A DNA stretch of 64,000 nt from Bacteroidota bacterium (lineage in GTDB: Bacteria; Bacteroidota; Bacteroidia; Bacteroidales; F082). The notes under the pieces were generated by a model, which made no database searches, had not been told where the DNA came from, and saw only the letters and a program-made list of their open reading frames with translations. Every line of letters begins with the position of its first letter. The stretch's first letter is position 1. Made by a program: the position numbers and the translations under genes. This document shows positions 46,148 through 56,394 of the stretch, piece by piece. The stretch covers positions 124,001 through 188,000 of the forward strand of contig JACNJS010000045.1 in NCBI GenBank assembly GCA_014382445.1. The letters run 5' to 3'.

Positions 46148-46999
46148 ATGCAAAGAGTTATAATTTTTCTGGTCGCAATAACTTTTTTGTTTGCTTGCGA
46201 ATTAAATGATAAGCAAAAAGATGAAAAAAGTTCGGTAGTTGCCTCTATAACAGATAGTTCGGTAATTATTACATATTCAAAAACAGATGAGATAATTGAA
46301 GATGAATTATCAGAAACTGAATATAATATTGAGGAAGAAGCCAAGCCATTATCAGGCATTATCTCTAAATCAGGTAATATTGGTGCTGAGCGCGGAACAA
46401 TTGAGGATGAAGACGAAGCATTGAAATTACGCAGAGCACGAACAGAGTTTAATAACGGTGTAACATATTATAAGCAGGGTGAGCTGGATAAGGCTATTGA
46501 ATCATACAAATCGTCGCTGGAGTATAAACCGGATAACGATATCGCTTTTCATAATTTAGGTAAAATATATTATGATCTAGGACAAAAACAATTGTCGATG
46601 TCCTATTATAAAGATGCCATTAGAATAAATTCAACAGATTCACTATCATTGGTGGCCATAGGATTATTGTATTATGAAAATGGCAACATGAAAGATGCAG
46701 TAAGATATTATAACCAATGCATTGATGTTGCTCCAAAATTCAGCATGCCATATTTCAACAGGGGAACATTGTTCGGACAGCAGAAAAACTACCAATTGGC
46801 TATAGATGATCTTACTAAAGCAATCCAATATGACAACCAAAATTCGGAAGCATATATTAACAGGGGGTTAGCTTATTTTTATTTAAAGCAAATGGATATT
46901 GCCTGTAACGATTGGCATAAAGCAGCTGTTATGGGAAATCCAAAGGGTACTCAGGCTGTGGATATATATTGTTCGGGGAAAGGTAAAGAAAAGAAATAG
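46148..46999 (+). CDS. TPR-repeat lipoprotein
   Basis: This 283-residue protein has a lipoprotein signal (lipobox FLFAC, Cys17) and an acidic linker to about residue 95. About five tetratricopeptide repeats follow (such as FNNGVTYYKQGELDKAIESY, AFHNLGKIYYDLGQKQLSMSY, AIGLLYYENGNMKDAVRYY, YFNRGTLFGQQKNYQLAIDD and YINRGLAYFYLKQMDIACND). TPRs hold protein partners together. It lies between atpC and the SnoaL-like gene, with only two bases between its stop and the atpC stop, so the two are tightly convergent. The role is unknown. Confidence 0.85.
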   Translation: MQRVIIFLVAITFLFACELNDKQKDEKSSVVASITDSSVIITYSKTDEIIEDELSETEYNIEEEAKPLSGIISKSGNIGAERGTIEDEDEALKLRRARTEFNNGVTYYKQGELDKAIESYKSSLEYKPDNDIAFHNLGKIYYDLGQKQLSMSYYKDAIRINSTDSLSLVAIGLLYYENGNMKDAVRYYNQCIDVAPKFSMPYFNRGTLFGQQKNYQLAIDDLTKAIQYDNQNSEAYINRGLAYFYLKQMDIACNDWHKAAVMGNPKGTQAVDIYCSGKGKEKK

Positions 47000-47001
47000 A
47001 T

Positions 47002-47235
47002 TTACTCGGCCAATATCAGCACTTTGTTTTCAAGGACTTCAATTACTCCTCCTTTAATATCAAAAAATTCCTCTTTGCCACCAGTCTTAATTTTTATCTT
47101 TCCGCGCCTTAATGCAGATATAAGCGGAGCGTGGTTATTTAGTATTTCGAACGACCCATCAATTCCGGGCAACTGAACCAGCTCAGCTTCGCCCTGATAA
47201 ATGGTTGTGTCGGGAGTTATTATTTCAATATTCAT
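47002..47235 (-). CDS. atpC: ATP synthase F1 subunit epsilon, short form
   Basis: The epsilon subunit joins gamma in the rotor. At 77 residues it has only the N-terminal beta-sandwich (MNIEIITPDTTIYQGEAELVQLPGIDGSFEILNNHAPLISAL...). The C-terminal two-helix domain, which in E. coli can inhibit ATP hydrolysis, is missing, so that inhibition is probably absent. This short form is common in Bacteroidota. It follows atpD by 71 bases containing a clear hairpin, and its stop is two bases from the convergent TPR gene stop. Confidence 0.93.
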   Translation of the reverse strand: MNIEIITPDTTIYQGEAELVQLPGIDGSFEILNNHAPLISALRRGKIKIKTGGKEEFFDIKGGVIEVLENKVLILAE

Positions 47236-47267
47236 GTTTATATTTATGTTATATGTTGAGAGTTATT

Positions 47268-47297
47268 AGTTATACGGTTAATCAATAACGTATAACT
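47268..47297. repeat. Hairpin between atpD and atpC
   Basis: AGTTATACG (47268-47276) and CGTATAACT (47289-47297) form a 9-bp perfect stem with a 12-base loop in the 71-base gap between atpD and atpC. It could set relative expression or shape mRNA ends; no T tract follows. Confidence 0.5.
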
Positions 47298-47306
47298 TTT
47301 CAACTC

Positions 47307-48821
<1,515 letters not shown>

Positions 48822-48850
48822 CTATTATTTAAAGGAAAAAAATGAGGGCG

Positions 48851-48858
48851 CAAATATA
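48851..48858 (-). promoter_or_regulatory. -7 element for atpDC
   Basis: Minus-strand TATATTTG is an exact TAnnTTTG match about 35 bases before the atpD ATG; the -33 element is weak at the expected distance. Confidence 0.5.
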
Positions 48859-48992
48859 ATAAATTTGTGAAATAGAATTGTACAATATGATTTTATTAAA
48901 AGTACTATTTGGTTTCAGTATTTTTAGCTACCTTTACAGTCAACAAACATAATTTACTCAAACCAACCTACTTAAAAACTAAAATCATGAAA

Positions 48993-49020
48993 AGACAAAA
49001 GACAAAAGACAAAAGACAAA
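48993..49020 (+). repeat. Heptanucleotide microsatellite (AGACAAA x 4)
   Basis: Four tandem copies of AGACAAA (48993-49020, plus AG) lie between the two candidate ATGs (48987 and 49038) of the following secreted-protein gene. Seven is not a multiple of three, so gain or loss of one copy would shift frame relative to the upstream ATG. Confidence 0.8.
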
Positions 49021-49037
49021 AGTTAGCTATCAGTAAA

Positions 49038-52000
49038 ATGCGAAAAGTATTACTGTTGCTAATTATTTTTGTATTGAGTAGTCTTTATCAAACACATGCT
49101 CAGCAACCACTTACATTCGACAAAAACATAAGCCTTCCTGAAGAAAGTGGAGGTTTTGGTTTTGATATTGTACATGCCAATAGCAAACTTTTTTTGCATG
49201 CCCAAAGCAAGGTGTTTGTATACGATGATAGTACTAATAATCTAATTGATACTATCAACCTACTTATTAATGGTAACACAATTCACAATTATGGAAAATA
49301 TGCACCTCCATATTTTAATTATAATTTTAATTCCCCTTCCAGGCAATCAATGGCGGTTGATGAAAATAACAACCTGATTTATACTATCACACCCGATTTA
49401 AACATAATAAGTATAGAAACAGATGGGAATTTTTCAACCACAACACTTGCTTTAAGACCACCAATAATTGATCATTTTCACATTTCAAGTGGCAATGTTG
49501 TAATTAAGCACGACCCCATACATAATAGGCTTTACGTGCTTTTGTCAGGGCGCGATACTATCAATACACAAGGCAGTTTTCATATGACAGATTCGTATTT
49601 TGCCATCTATAACATTAACCCGGGCACCGATAGTTTAGAATTAATTCATAATGATTTTAAAAGGGGGATTTCAATTGCTGATGGGGGTGACAGTTACTTC
49701 TCCACAGCTTCTGACATTGAGTACAACCATAACCCGGTTGGTTATGCCAATAGTAATAAATACTATGTTGCAAGAGGAAAGAAGTTGGAGGTTTGGGAGT
49801 TTTCTGGAACTCCGGGTGACCCAGTTCAATTGGTTGATTCAGTATTCATTTCTGCTGTAAAAATTGGAAAATTAATGACTATAAAAAATGGCTATTTACA
49901 TAAAATTATTGCCTTACCCTACAGGCTTCCCGGTAGTGGCATAGAACCCGACTCCGGTTATGAAATTAAGTTTTATGCAATTGACGCTTATAGCCAGGTT
50001 CTAACCTGCGATTCATTTATTGCCCCAAGTAAGAGGATACTGGACGCAGTATTTCTTTCAGGCAATAATACACTTGCCATGACTTATACTGATGATATAT
50101 TATACAATAACGATACTATTTTTGCAGGAACCGATGTGGCATTTTACCAATACAACCAAGGAGGTGGTGTATTTGTTCCTCAATATAATTGGAATTTATA
50201 TACTAATGCATACCCTCAATACGACCAATCGGGGAATTACAATTATCCAATGAAGATTGTGCCCGGGCAGAACGATGATTTTTATATAGGGAAAATAAAT
50301 GAAGTAGTTCATATTACGGAAACTGGCAGCGACCCTCCATATCAATCAGCACAGGTAATAGACAAACAAGGTGCGTATTTTGCCAACGGGGGTTTTGCAC
50401 AAAACAACGTCTGTTTTATTAGTTTAACTCTGAATGGTTACTACAATATAGGGGCTGAATCAACTATAATAAAGCAATGTGGTTTACCTATATATCATTC
50501 CGTTTATAACCCATCAAACAATAGTATTTACTTTTATAATACACTCAACACCGATCAATCGGGCATTTTTGTTTACAACCTTGATGCCAACAACGGCAAT
50601 GGCCAGGTTGAAACTTTTATTGAGCTCGACTTCCCCATTGGTGATGTGGAATACAACCCATTTCAGAGCCACTTGCTTATTTCCTTAAATACAGATAGCT
50701 TAGGCAACATAAAAGTACTTAAACCTGACAATACTTTTGATACAGATATTTCTGTAAGTGGTATAAATCATATTACCGAGATGTTTGTTTCACCTAATCG
50801 GCAATTAAGTTTTCTTGCAAATACAACTAGTACAAACCCTTTATTAGTTGTATATGATGCAGCAGATTACAGCTTGGTAGACAGTAGTGTAATTACAGAA
50901 TTAATTAAATTTTTCAACAGTAATTTAAATGCCGACTTTTGCTACAATCCATATAACAGTACAACATATGCTACCGTAACCAACACCCAAATTTTGAACA
51001 ACCCATATTTATCAATTAAAAATACAGTAAACAATGGATCCTACAGGGGCATACTGTTATCAGTTTCAGGAACAGGAGAAACTACTGTCCTGAAAACAGA
51101 CCTGCGCTATCCCAGGAAACTGATTTGCCCCGAAATACCCAATCCCCCGGAAAATTACCAGGGCTCGCTTTATATAAACACCAACGATACAACAAACAAA
51201 AACAACATAGCATATTTTGATTGTGACAGCAACAACATGACAGATGTTGATTTTGATCCCCCAATCTTCTTTAACGACATCGCTTATAACAAAGCTACAA
51301 ACAGTATATTGGCTTTTTCCGGTCAAACCATCACTACTCCTGACAGTGGTCATTATGCAAATGACCGTGTTGCAAGGTTTTACAGGATAGAAAAAACTGA
51401 TTCGGGTTTCGTGAAAAATGAAATAGGCTATTACGAAGGACAGATAGCCGCGTTTTTTAGCAACCCCTACAATGATATGTTGTATGTTCATACCAAGTTT
51501 GATGTAAACAAGTTCGGGGATGAACCTGCAAAATTATTGCAGTACGACCCGTTAAGCACAAACAATACATTTACTTCGGTTAACCTTGGTGTAACCAGCT
51601 ACTATGTGGAATTTGATCATTTTAAAGATAACCTGTATTCGTTTTATAACTACAACCTTACCACCCCATACATCAACCCGTTGCAAAACAAAATTTACCT
51701 GCCAAATGGAGCACACTCAAATGTTAGTGTGGTGGATTTTCAGGCAAGGGAGCTGATGTTGCTTGATTCGGGCATAAACTGGATATCAATACCACGCCAC
51801 ATGGGCAATATTACTAATCAACAATATGACCCTTGTCCAACGAGTAGCGTTTTTGCAAACAGTAATTTTGAAACACCTTATTCAAAGTTATCACTTTCTT
51901 ACAATAAGGCTCAGCTAACTCCTCAACAAGAATTTAGAGCAACATTTAACATATATAATCCTGGTGGTTGGGATTATCAGAATGACATGGATCAAACATT

Positions 52001-53051
52001 TAGTTATCGTGGCTATAAGCTCAATATTTTTCAGGACAGCACCGCCAACATAATAACTTTAAGGGGCAATGTGGAAGACCCGTTTAGGCCAATTGAACTT
52101 TATGGCGGCAAACATAACTGGGTTGGATATTTTTTGTATCAGGAGCAGGACATTTTTGATGCCCTCGGAATTACGCTTAACTACCTTTTTAAAATAGAGG
52201 CCAAATACTGGTCGTGTACATACCAGGGGCCTTTCCGTAACCCCGGCACCCCACATCAAATTACCGAAGGGTGGCAATGTACCGATGAATTTCATACAAT
52301 TGATTATGGCGAAATGGTAGAGTTAACAACCGATTATCTCGAACCTGGCTATACCTTTATATGGCAAGGCAATGGACAGCCTGTTGATGGCAGACTCAGG
52401 GATGAAACAGAATACTTTTCCTATACAGAAACTGCCGATTACACACCTGTATTTGTATTATTAGACAGTACCGATAACCCTTCGGAGCTGGCAACATATG
52501 TTAACGACAGTTGTGTTGGTGCCTGTATTGTACTGCCCGGGGATACAATGGTTGGTATATTGGCTTATCTGGATGGACAAGCGGGCGACAGTATCACTTT
52601 CGAGTCCTGGTACAACACCAAGTCAACTGCCCACGAAAAAATTAGTTCTTACTCCGTATATAACCCCGATAAGGAGCGGTATGAACAAAGGAGTATATTA
52701 TTAGGTGAAAACCGGGAATTTTACAAGGTTTCATTCCGAAAACATAAGTATGATAGTTATAATAATGATATGCAAAGTATTCTGACTGATTTTTGGCTCT
52801 ACCCCAACCCTTCATCACAGTACTTCAATATTGAATACAGGCTTCATGGTGAATGTATGGTAAACATTGAAGCTTATGATATATACGGGCGCAGGGTTGC
52901 TGTAATTGTTAACAGCAATCAATTAAGTGGGGTTCAAAAGCTTATTTGGAATTTAAAAGGGAATAGTGGACATCAAGTTTGTCCTGGGATTTATACAATA
53001 AAAATAGTAGCAGGAGGTGAAACAATAACTAAAAAAGTGGTGATTAATTAA
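49038..53051 (+). CDS. Giant T9SS cargo protein, YVTN/propeller-like
   Basis: This 1337-residue protein has a signal peptide (MRKVLLLLIIFVLSSLYQTHAQ, cleaved near AQQ). The long middle looks like beta-propeller blades rich in NPxNN..YxxxY and ITETGS-type strands, but no named domain or catalytic site is clear. A type A T9SS sorting domain ends it (YPNPSSQYFNIEY, DIYGRRVAV, VCPGIYTIKIV). I start at the ATG at 49038, which begins the signal peptide; an in-frame ATG at 48987 is possible and would include the AGACAAA microsatellite. A similar secreted cargo gene follows, and family A repeats lie between them. Confidence 0.8.
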   Translation: MRKVLLLLIIFVLSSLYQTHAQQPLTFDKNISLPEESGGFGFDIVHANSKLFLHAQSKVFVYDDSTNNLIDTINLLINGNTIHNYGKYAPPYFNYNFNSPSRQSMAVDENNNLIYTITPDLNIISIETDGNFSTTTLALRPPIIDHFHISSGNVVIKHDPIHNRLYVLLSGRDTINTQGSFHMTDSYFAIYNINPGTDSLELIHNDFKRGISIADGGDSYFSTASDIEYNHNPVGYANSNKYYVARGKKLEVWEFSGTPGDPVQLVDSVFISAVKIGKLMTIKNGYLHKIIALPYRLPGSGIEPDSGYEIKFYAIDAYSQVLTCDSFIAPSKRILDAVFLSGNNTLAMTYTDDILYNNDTIFAGTDVAFYQYNQGGGVFVPQYNWNLYTNAYPQYDQSGNYNYPMKIVPGQNDDFYIGKINEVVHITETGSDPPYQSAQVIDKQGAYFANGGFAQNNVCFISLTLNGYYNIGAESTIIKQCGLPIYHSVYNPSNNSIYFYNTLNTDQSGIFVYNLDANNGNGQVETFIELDFPIGDVEYNPFQSHLLISLNTDSLGNIKVLKPDNTFDTDISVSGINHITEMFVSPNRQLSFLANTTSTNPLLVVYDAADYSLVDSSVITELIKFFNSNLNADFCYNPYNSTTYATVTNTQILNNPYLSIKNTVNNGSYRGILLSVSGTGETTVLKTDLRYPRKLICPEIPNPPENYQGSLYINTNDTTNKNNIAYFDCDSNNMTDVDFDPPIFFNDIAYNKATNSILAFSGQTITTPDSGHYANDRVARFYRIEKTDSGFVKNEIGYYEGQIAAFFSNPYNDMLYVHTKFDVNKFGDEPAKLLQYDPLSTNNTFTSVNLGVTSYYVEFDHFKDNLYSFYNYNLTTPYINPLQNKIYLPNGAHSNVSVVDFQARELMLLDSGINWISIPRHMGNITNQQYDPCPTSSVFANSNFETPYSKLSLSYNKAQLTPQQEFRATFNIYNPGGWDYQNDMDQTFSYRGYKLNIFQDSTANIITLRGNVEDPFRPIELYGGKHNWVGYFLYQEQDIFDALGITLNYLFKIEAKYWSCTYQGPFRNPGTPHQITEGWQCTDEFHTIDYGEMVELTTDYLEPGYTFIWQGNGQPVDGRLRDETEYFSYTETADYTPVFVLLDSTDNPSELATYVNDSCVGACIVLPGDTMVGILAYLDGQAGDSITFESWYNTKSTAHEKISSYSVYNPDKERYEQRSILLGENREFYKVSFRKHKYDSYNNDMQSILTDFWLYPNPSSQYFNIEYRLHGECMVNIEAYDIYGRRVAVIVNSNQLSGVQKLIWNLKGNSGHQVCPGIYTIKIVAGGETITKKVVIN

Positions 53052-53058
53052 TTTTTGC

Positions 53059-53163
53059 TGTCATTACCGCAGGGAGAAATCCCCAAAGAAAAGACCACTG
53101 AATCAGGGGATTTCTCTTTTCACAACCTCCGCCAAGGCTGCGGTTGCTTCAATCGAAATGACA
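53059..53163. repeat. Diverged dispersed inverted repeat, family A
   Basis: TGTCATTACCGCAGGGAGAA-ATCCCC at 53059 onwards is mirrored by GGGGATTTCTC (53106-53116) and a distal arm ending CGAAATGACA at about 53163, with an internal CCGCCAAGGCTGCGG hairpin. A diverged relative of family A, between the two T9SS cargo genes. Confidence 0.55.
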
Positions 53164-53192
53164 ACTAACGTAACCAGAATAAAGTAAAAACG

Positions 53193-55469
53193 ATGACAAC
53201 ACATGTAAAACTTCTAATCGTATTTATAACTGTATTATTGAGCGTACATTCCCTCGCCAACATAGTCACCGTAAAACAAGACGGCACAGGCGATTATACC
53301 ATAATACAAAATGCTGTTAATGCAGCAGTTGATGGCGACACAGTACTTGTGTGGCCGGGAACATACTACGAAAATGTTAATTTTATTGGCAAAAACATTA
53401 CACTGGGAAGCCTTATGCTGACTACCGGAGATGAAAATTATAAATATATTACAATCATCGACGGATATAACAACGGTAGTTGTATAATGTTTAAGGCAGG
53501 AGAAACCGATGCAATATTATTCGGCTTTACACTTCAACATGGAAGTGGGTACTTAGATTTACCTTTTAACGAAACATATGGAGGTGGAGTGTTTATAGAT
53601 CATTCATCTGCCTCAATTTATAACTGTGTAATTAAAGAGAACAAATCATCACTTCAATCAGGTGGTGTACATTGCGATCAATATTCAAACCTGTTTATTT
53701 CGGGCACCAGCATCTTCGGGAACCAATCTTACTCTATAGGAGGTTTATATTATGGTTATGAGAGCGTTGTTACATTTGATAGTATAAACAAATGCAGCAT
53801 TTATAACAATTATGCCGGTATTGCTTGCGATATCGCTCACCGAAACATGAATATTACAATGAATATTGTTCTCGACACATTCTCAGTGCTGGTGCCAACG
53901 CCATATTTTATTAGTTCTACTGATATAAATGCTTATGAAATAGGCAATTACACTTATAGTATTGACCACGCATTTATTGACCCCATTGATTCTGACATAT
54001 ATGTTAACCCACTTACAGGAGATAACACGAATAGTGGGCTTACATCCGGCAACCCGTTGAAAACAATTGCATTTGCCTTGTCGAGCATTGCCATCGACAG
54101 TGTTGACAAAAATACTATTCACCTTGCCAACGGCTATTACAGCGATTCAACCAATGGTGAAAGATTTCTGTTGAACATCAGGCCTTATGTTGATATAGTT
54201 GGTGAAAGCCGTGATGGGGTAATACTTGATGGACGACATCTAACAAATATTATCAAAGGTAACCCTGAAGTGTCGGATTACAGTTTCAAAAACATGACAA
54301 TGAAACGTGGTGGCTTTGTTAGGGCTGATGGCTGGCAGATAGCTACAGCATTCGGCTATTTATATCAGCAAAATGATAACATTGTTTTTGACAGTGTTGT
54401 ATTTACTCATGGCTGGAGTGCATATGCAGGTACACTTTACCCCATTAGATGTAATAATGTAACAATTAAAAATTGTGAGTTTCGTAATACAATAGGTGGT
54501 GAGGCATTGCGGTTAGATAGCACTGAAGATGATACCATGTATGTTTATAATTGCAAATTTGTTGATAATATGCCTGATTATAATAACCCGGAGTATTTTA
54601 TCGGGAGGGCATTGGCAATAAGTGGAGAGGAATCGGTTAAAGTTGTAGCTAATTCACTTTTTACAGGTAATAACCAACAAACCATTGGAACTGTGGGGTC
54701 TGACAATCTATATTTAATCAATTGTACATTTACTGAAAGTACTTTGCTTACAAATACAGCAGCTTCAATATTGTCTGTTGATGCAAGCCTCTATATGTAC
54801 AACTGCATTAGCTACAATGAAGGTAATCAACCACTATCGCTAACATATAATGAAACACTGGATACTGTTTTTATGGAGATATATAACTCATTAATAGAGG
54901 GTGGAGAAGAAAGTATCTATGTTGAACCCGGTTTAACAAGATTACATTACGACGAAACCAACATAGATGCAGACCCCCTGTTTTACGGAGGGTGGGAATA
55001 CCCCTACAACCTAAGTGATAACTCGCCCTGCATAGATGCAGGCACTCTCGATTTGCCAGATTGGATTGAATTACCCGAATTTGACCTTGCCGGGAACTTA
55101 CGTGTATATAATGGAGCAATTGATATGGGTGCTTATGAGTGGGATCCAACTGTTGGTGTACCTGAGCACAAACCTGTTGTTGAAGAAAAAGAAAAGCTGC
55201 TCAAAGCTGCACCAAACCCGTTTTCAGGCAGCACAACCATTACAGCTGTTTTTAAAACAAAGGCAAATATAAAACTGGAAGTTTATAACAACAACGGGCA
55301 AAGGGTAAGGGTGCTTATGGATGGGACAACCTTACCCGGCATTTCACAAATAATATGGTATGGTGATGATGATAACAAACAGCCGCTACCGGCAGGTATT
55401 TATTATGTGGTTATGTTTGTGGATGGTAAGGAAGTTGAATCATTGAAGTTAGTGAAATGTGATAATTAG
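53193..55469 (+). CDS. T9SS cargo protein with right-handed beta-helix
   Basis: This 758-residue protein has a signal peptide (cleaved near LANIV) then a right-handed parallel beta-helix. It opens with IVTVKQDGTGDYTIIQNAVNAAVDGDTVLVWPGTYYENV, the start typical of pectin-lyase-like/DUF1565 folds. Later NTNSGLTSGNPLKTIAFAL and DADPLFYGGWEYPYNLSDNSPCIDAG resemble choice-of-anchor-Q/polymorphic outer-membrane repeats. A T9SS type A tail closes it (PNPFSGSTTITAVF, NNNGQRVRVLMDG, LPAGIYYVVMFVDG). No catalytic Asp set typical of pectinases is obvious. It probably binds or degrades a surface polysaccharide; the substrate is unknown. Confidence 0.82.
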   Translation: MTTHVKLLIVFITVLLSVHSLANIVTVKQDGTGDYTIIQNAVNAAVDGDTVLVWPGTYYENVNFIGKNITLGSLMLTTGDENYKYITIIDGYNNGSCIMFKAGETDAILFGFTLQHGSGYLDLPFNETYGGGVFIDHSSASIYNCVIKENKSSLQSGGVHCDQYSNLFISGTSIFGNQSYSIGGLYYGYESVVTFDSINKCSIYNNYAGIACDIAHRNMNITMNIVLDTFSVLVPTPYFISSTDINAYEIGNYTYSIDHAFIDPIDSDIYVNPLTGDNTNSGLTSGNPLKTIAFALSSIAIDSVDKNTIHLANGYYSDSTNGERFLLNIRPYVDIVGESRDGVILDGRHLTNIIKGNPEVSDYSFKNMTMKRGGFVRADGWQIATAFGYLYQQNDNIVFDSVVFTHGWSAYAGTLYPIRCNNVTIKNCEFRNTIGGEALRLDSTEDDTMYVYNCKFVDNMPDYNNPEYFIGRALAISGEESVKVVANSLFTGNNQQTIGTVGSDNLYLINCTFTESTLLTNTAASILSVDASLYMYNCISYNEGNQPLSLTYNETLDTVFMEIYNSLIEGGEESIYVEPGLTRLHYDETNIDADPLFYGGWEYPYNLSDNSPCIDAGTLDLPDWIELPEFDLAGNLRVYNGAIDMGAYEWDPTVGVPEHKPVVEEKEKLLKAAPNPFSGSTTITAVFKTKANIKLEVYNNNGQRVRVLMDGTTLPGISQIIWYGDDDNKQPLPAGIYYVVMFVDGKEVESLKLVKCDN

Positions 55470-55613
55470 ACACATATTCACCAATCCAAACCATCCATAG
55501 GATTATTGACTTACGGAAGGGGGAATCTGTTAATTACTGGTAAATTTAAACATACTAACTAAAGCCACCCAAATAACATTATTTTTTGTATTTTTACTGA
55601 AACGATTTGAGTT

Positions 55614-56138
55614 ATGGTAAAGAAAGAGATTGAGCTGCTTAATCTTCAAATTGAAAAGCTAAATGCACCAGATTTTGACTTTGAAGCATGGAAGAAATAT
55701 TCCATTATTATACTATCACGGATTTTTGGTAGTAATGATGAAAAAATCAAACAGATTGAAAACATCGATTTTAAATTTAACTCGTGGTCCTTGCGTGATG
55801 CGTCCGGTAATGAATCGTATGAAGAAGGTTCTAAAAAACTGGCTATGGAAGTGTTAAAAGCTGCCATTGATGAACTCAATATTTATGGACTTCCAAATAT
55901 TGATAAACAAACTGATGATAAAACCTCCAAGGAATTACTTAATATTATTTTGGATGAATTTAAAGGTTCGCAGGTAAAACAACTGCGGAGTATTCTTTCA
56001 TCTGGCGATAGCCTAACCGAAAAGAAAAGAAGGATAAAAGAGGTGATTAAGGAAATAGGGGAGTTTACCAGTTATGATATAATTACCAATATTCTTACCA
56101 ATAAGGATATCGCAGATTTGGTTAAAGAGGGAAAGTGA
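55614..56138 (+). CDS. Orphan helical protein of unknown function
   Basis: This 174-residue, charged, mostly helical protein has no signal peptide or membrane helix. The N-terminus IELLNLQIEKLNAPDFDFEAWKKYSIIILSRIFG has an L-x-x-Q-I-x-x-L and W-K-x-x-x-x-x-I-L-x-R-I-F-G pattern that resembles helical N-terminal regions of some defence or nucleotide-signalling proteins, but I cannot name a family and do not rely on that. The second half (EFKGSQVKQLRSILSSGDSLTEKKRRIKEVIKEIGEF) is also helical. It stands alone between a T9SS cargo gene and ileS. Confidence 0.6.
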   Translation: MVKKEIELLNLQIEKLNAPDFDFEAWKKYSIIILSRIFGSNDEKIKQIENIDFKFNSWSLRDASGNESYEEGSKKLAMEVLKAAIDELNIYGLPNIDKQTDDKTSKELLNIILDEFKGSQVKQLRSILSSGDSLTEKKRRIKEVIKEIGEFTSYDIITNILTNKDIADLVKEGK

Positions 56139-56347
56139 GAAAATAATATTATAATCCTATCTTAAAAACTCGTTATTACCAACTGATTTTTAGTTTGGTG
56201 TATGTATTAAAATTACTTTCTTTCAGAAATCGGTGATTTAGACATAAATACTACATAATATGGTAGAAATCAGGTTATTTTCGATGAACTCCTGCATGTT
56301 AAGATACTTTAACCCACATCTCCAAAGCTAACTACTTCATTTTTTAT

Positions 56348-56355
56348 TAGTTTTG
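56348..56355 (+). promoter_or_regulatory. -7 element for ileS
   Basis: TAGTTTTG matches TAnnTTTG 40 bases before the ileS ATG; no clear TTTG at the -33 distance. The rest of the 256-base gap 56139-56394 holds nothing I can identify. Confidence 0.45.
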
Positions 56356-56394
56356 CAGGCTTATTTTTTTGAATGCGATGAAACTATTATTTTA

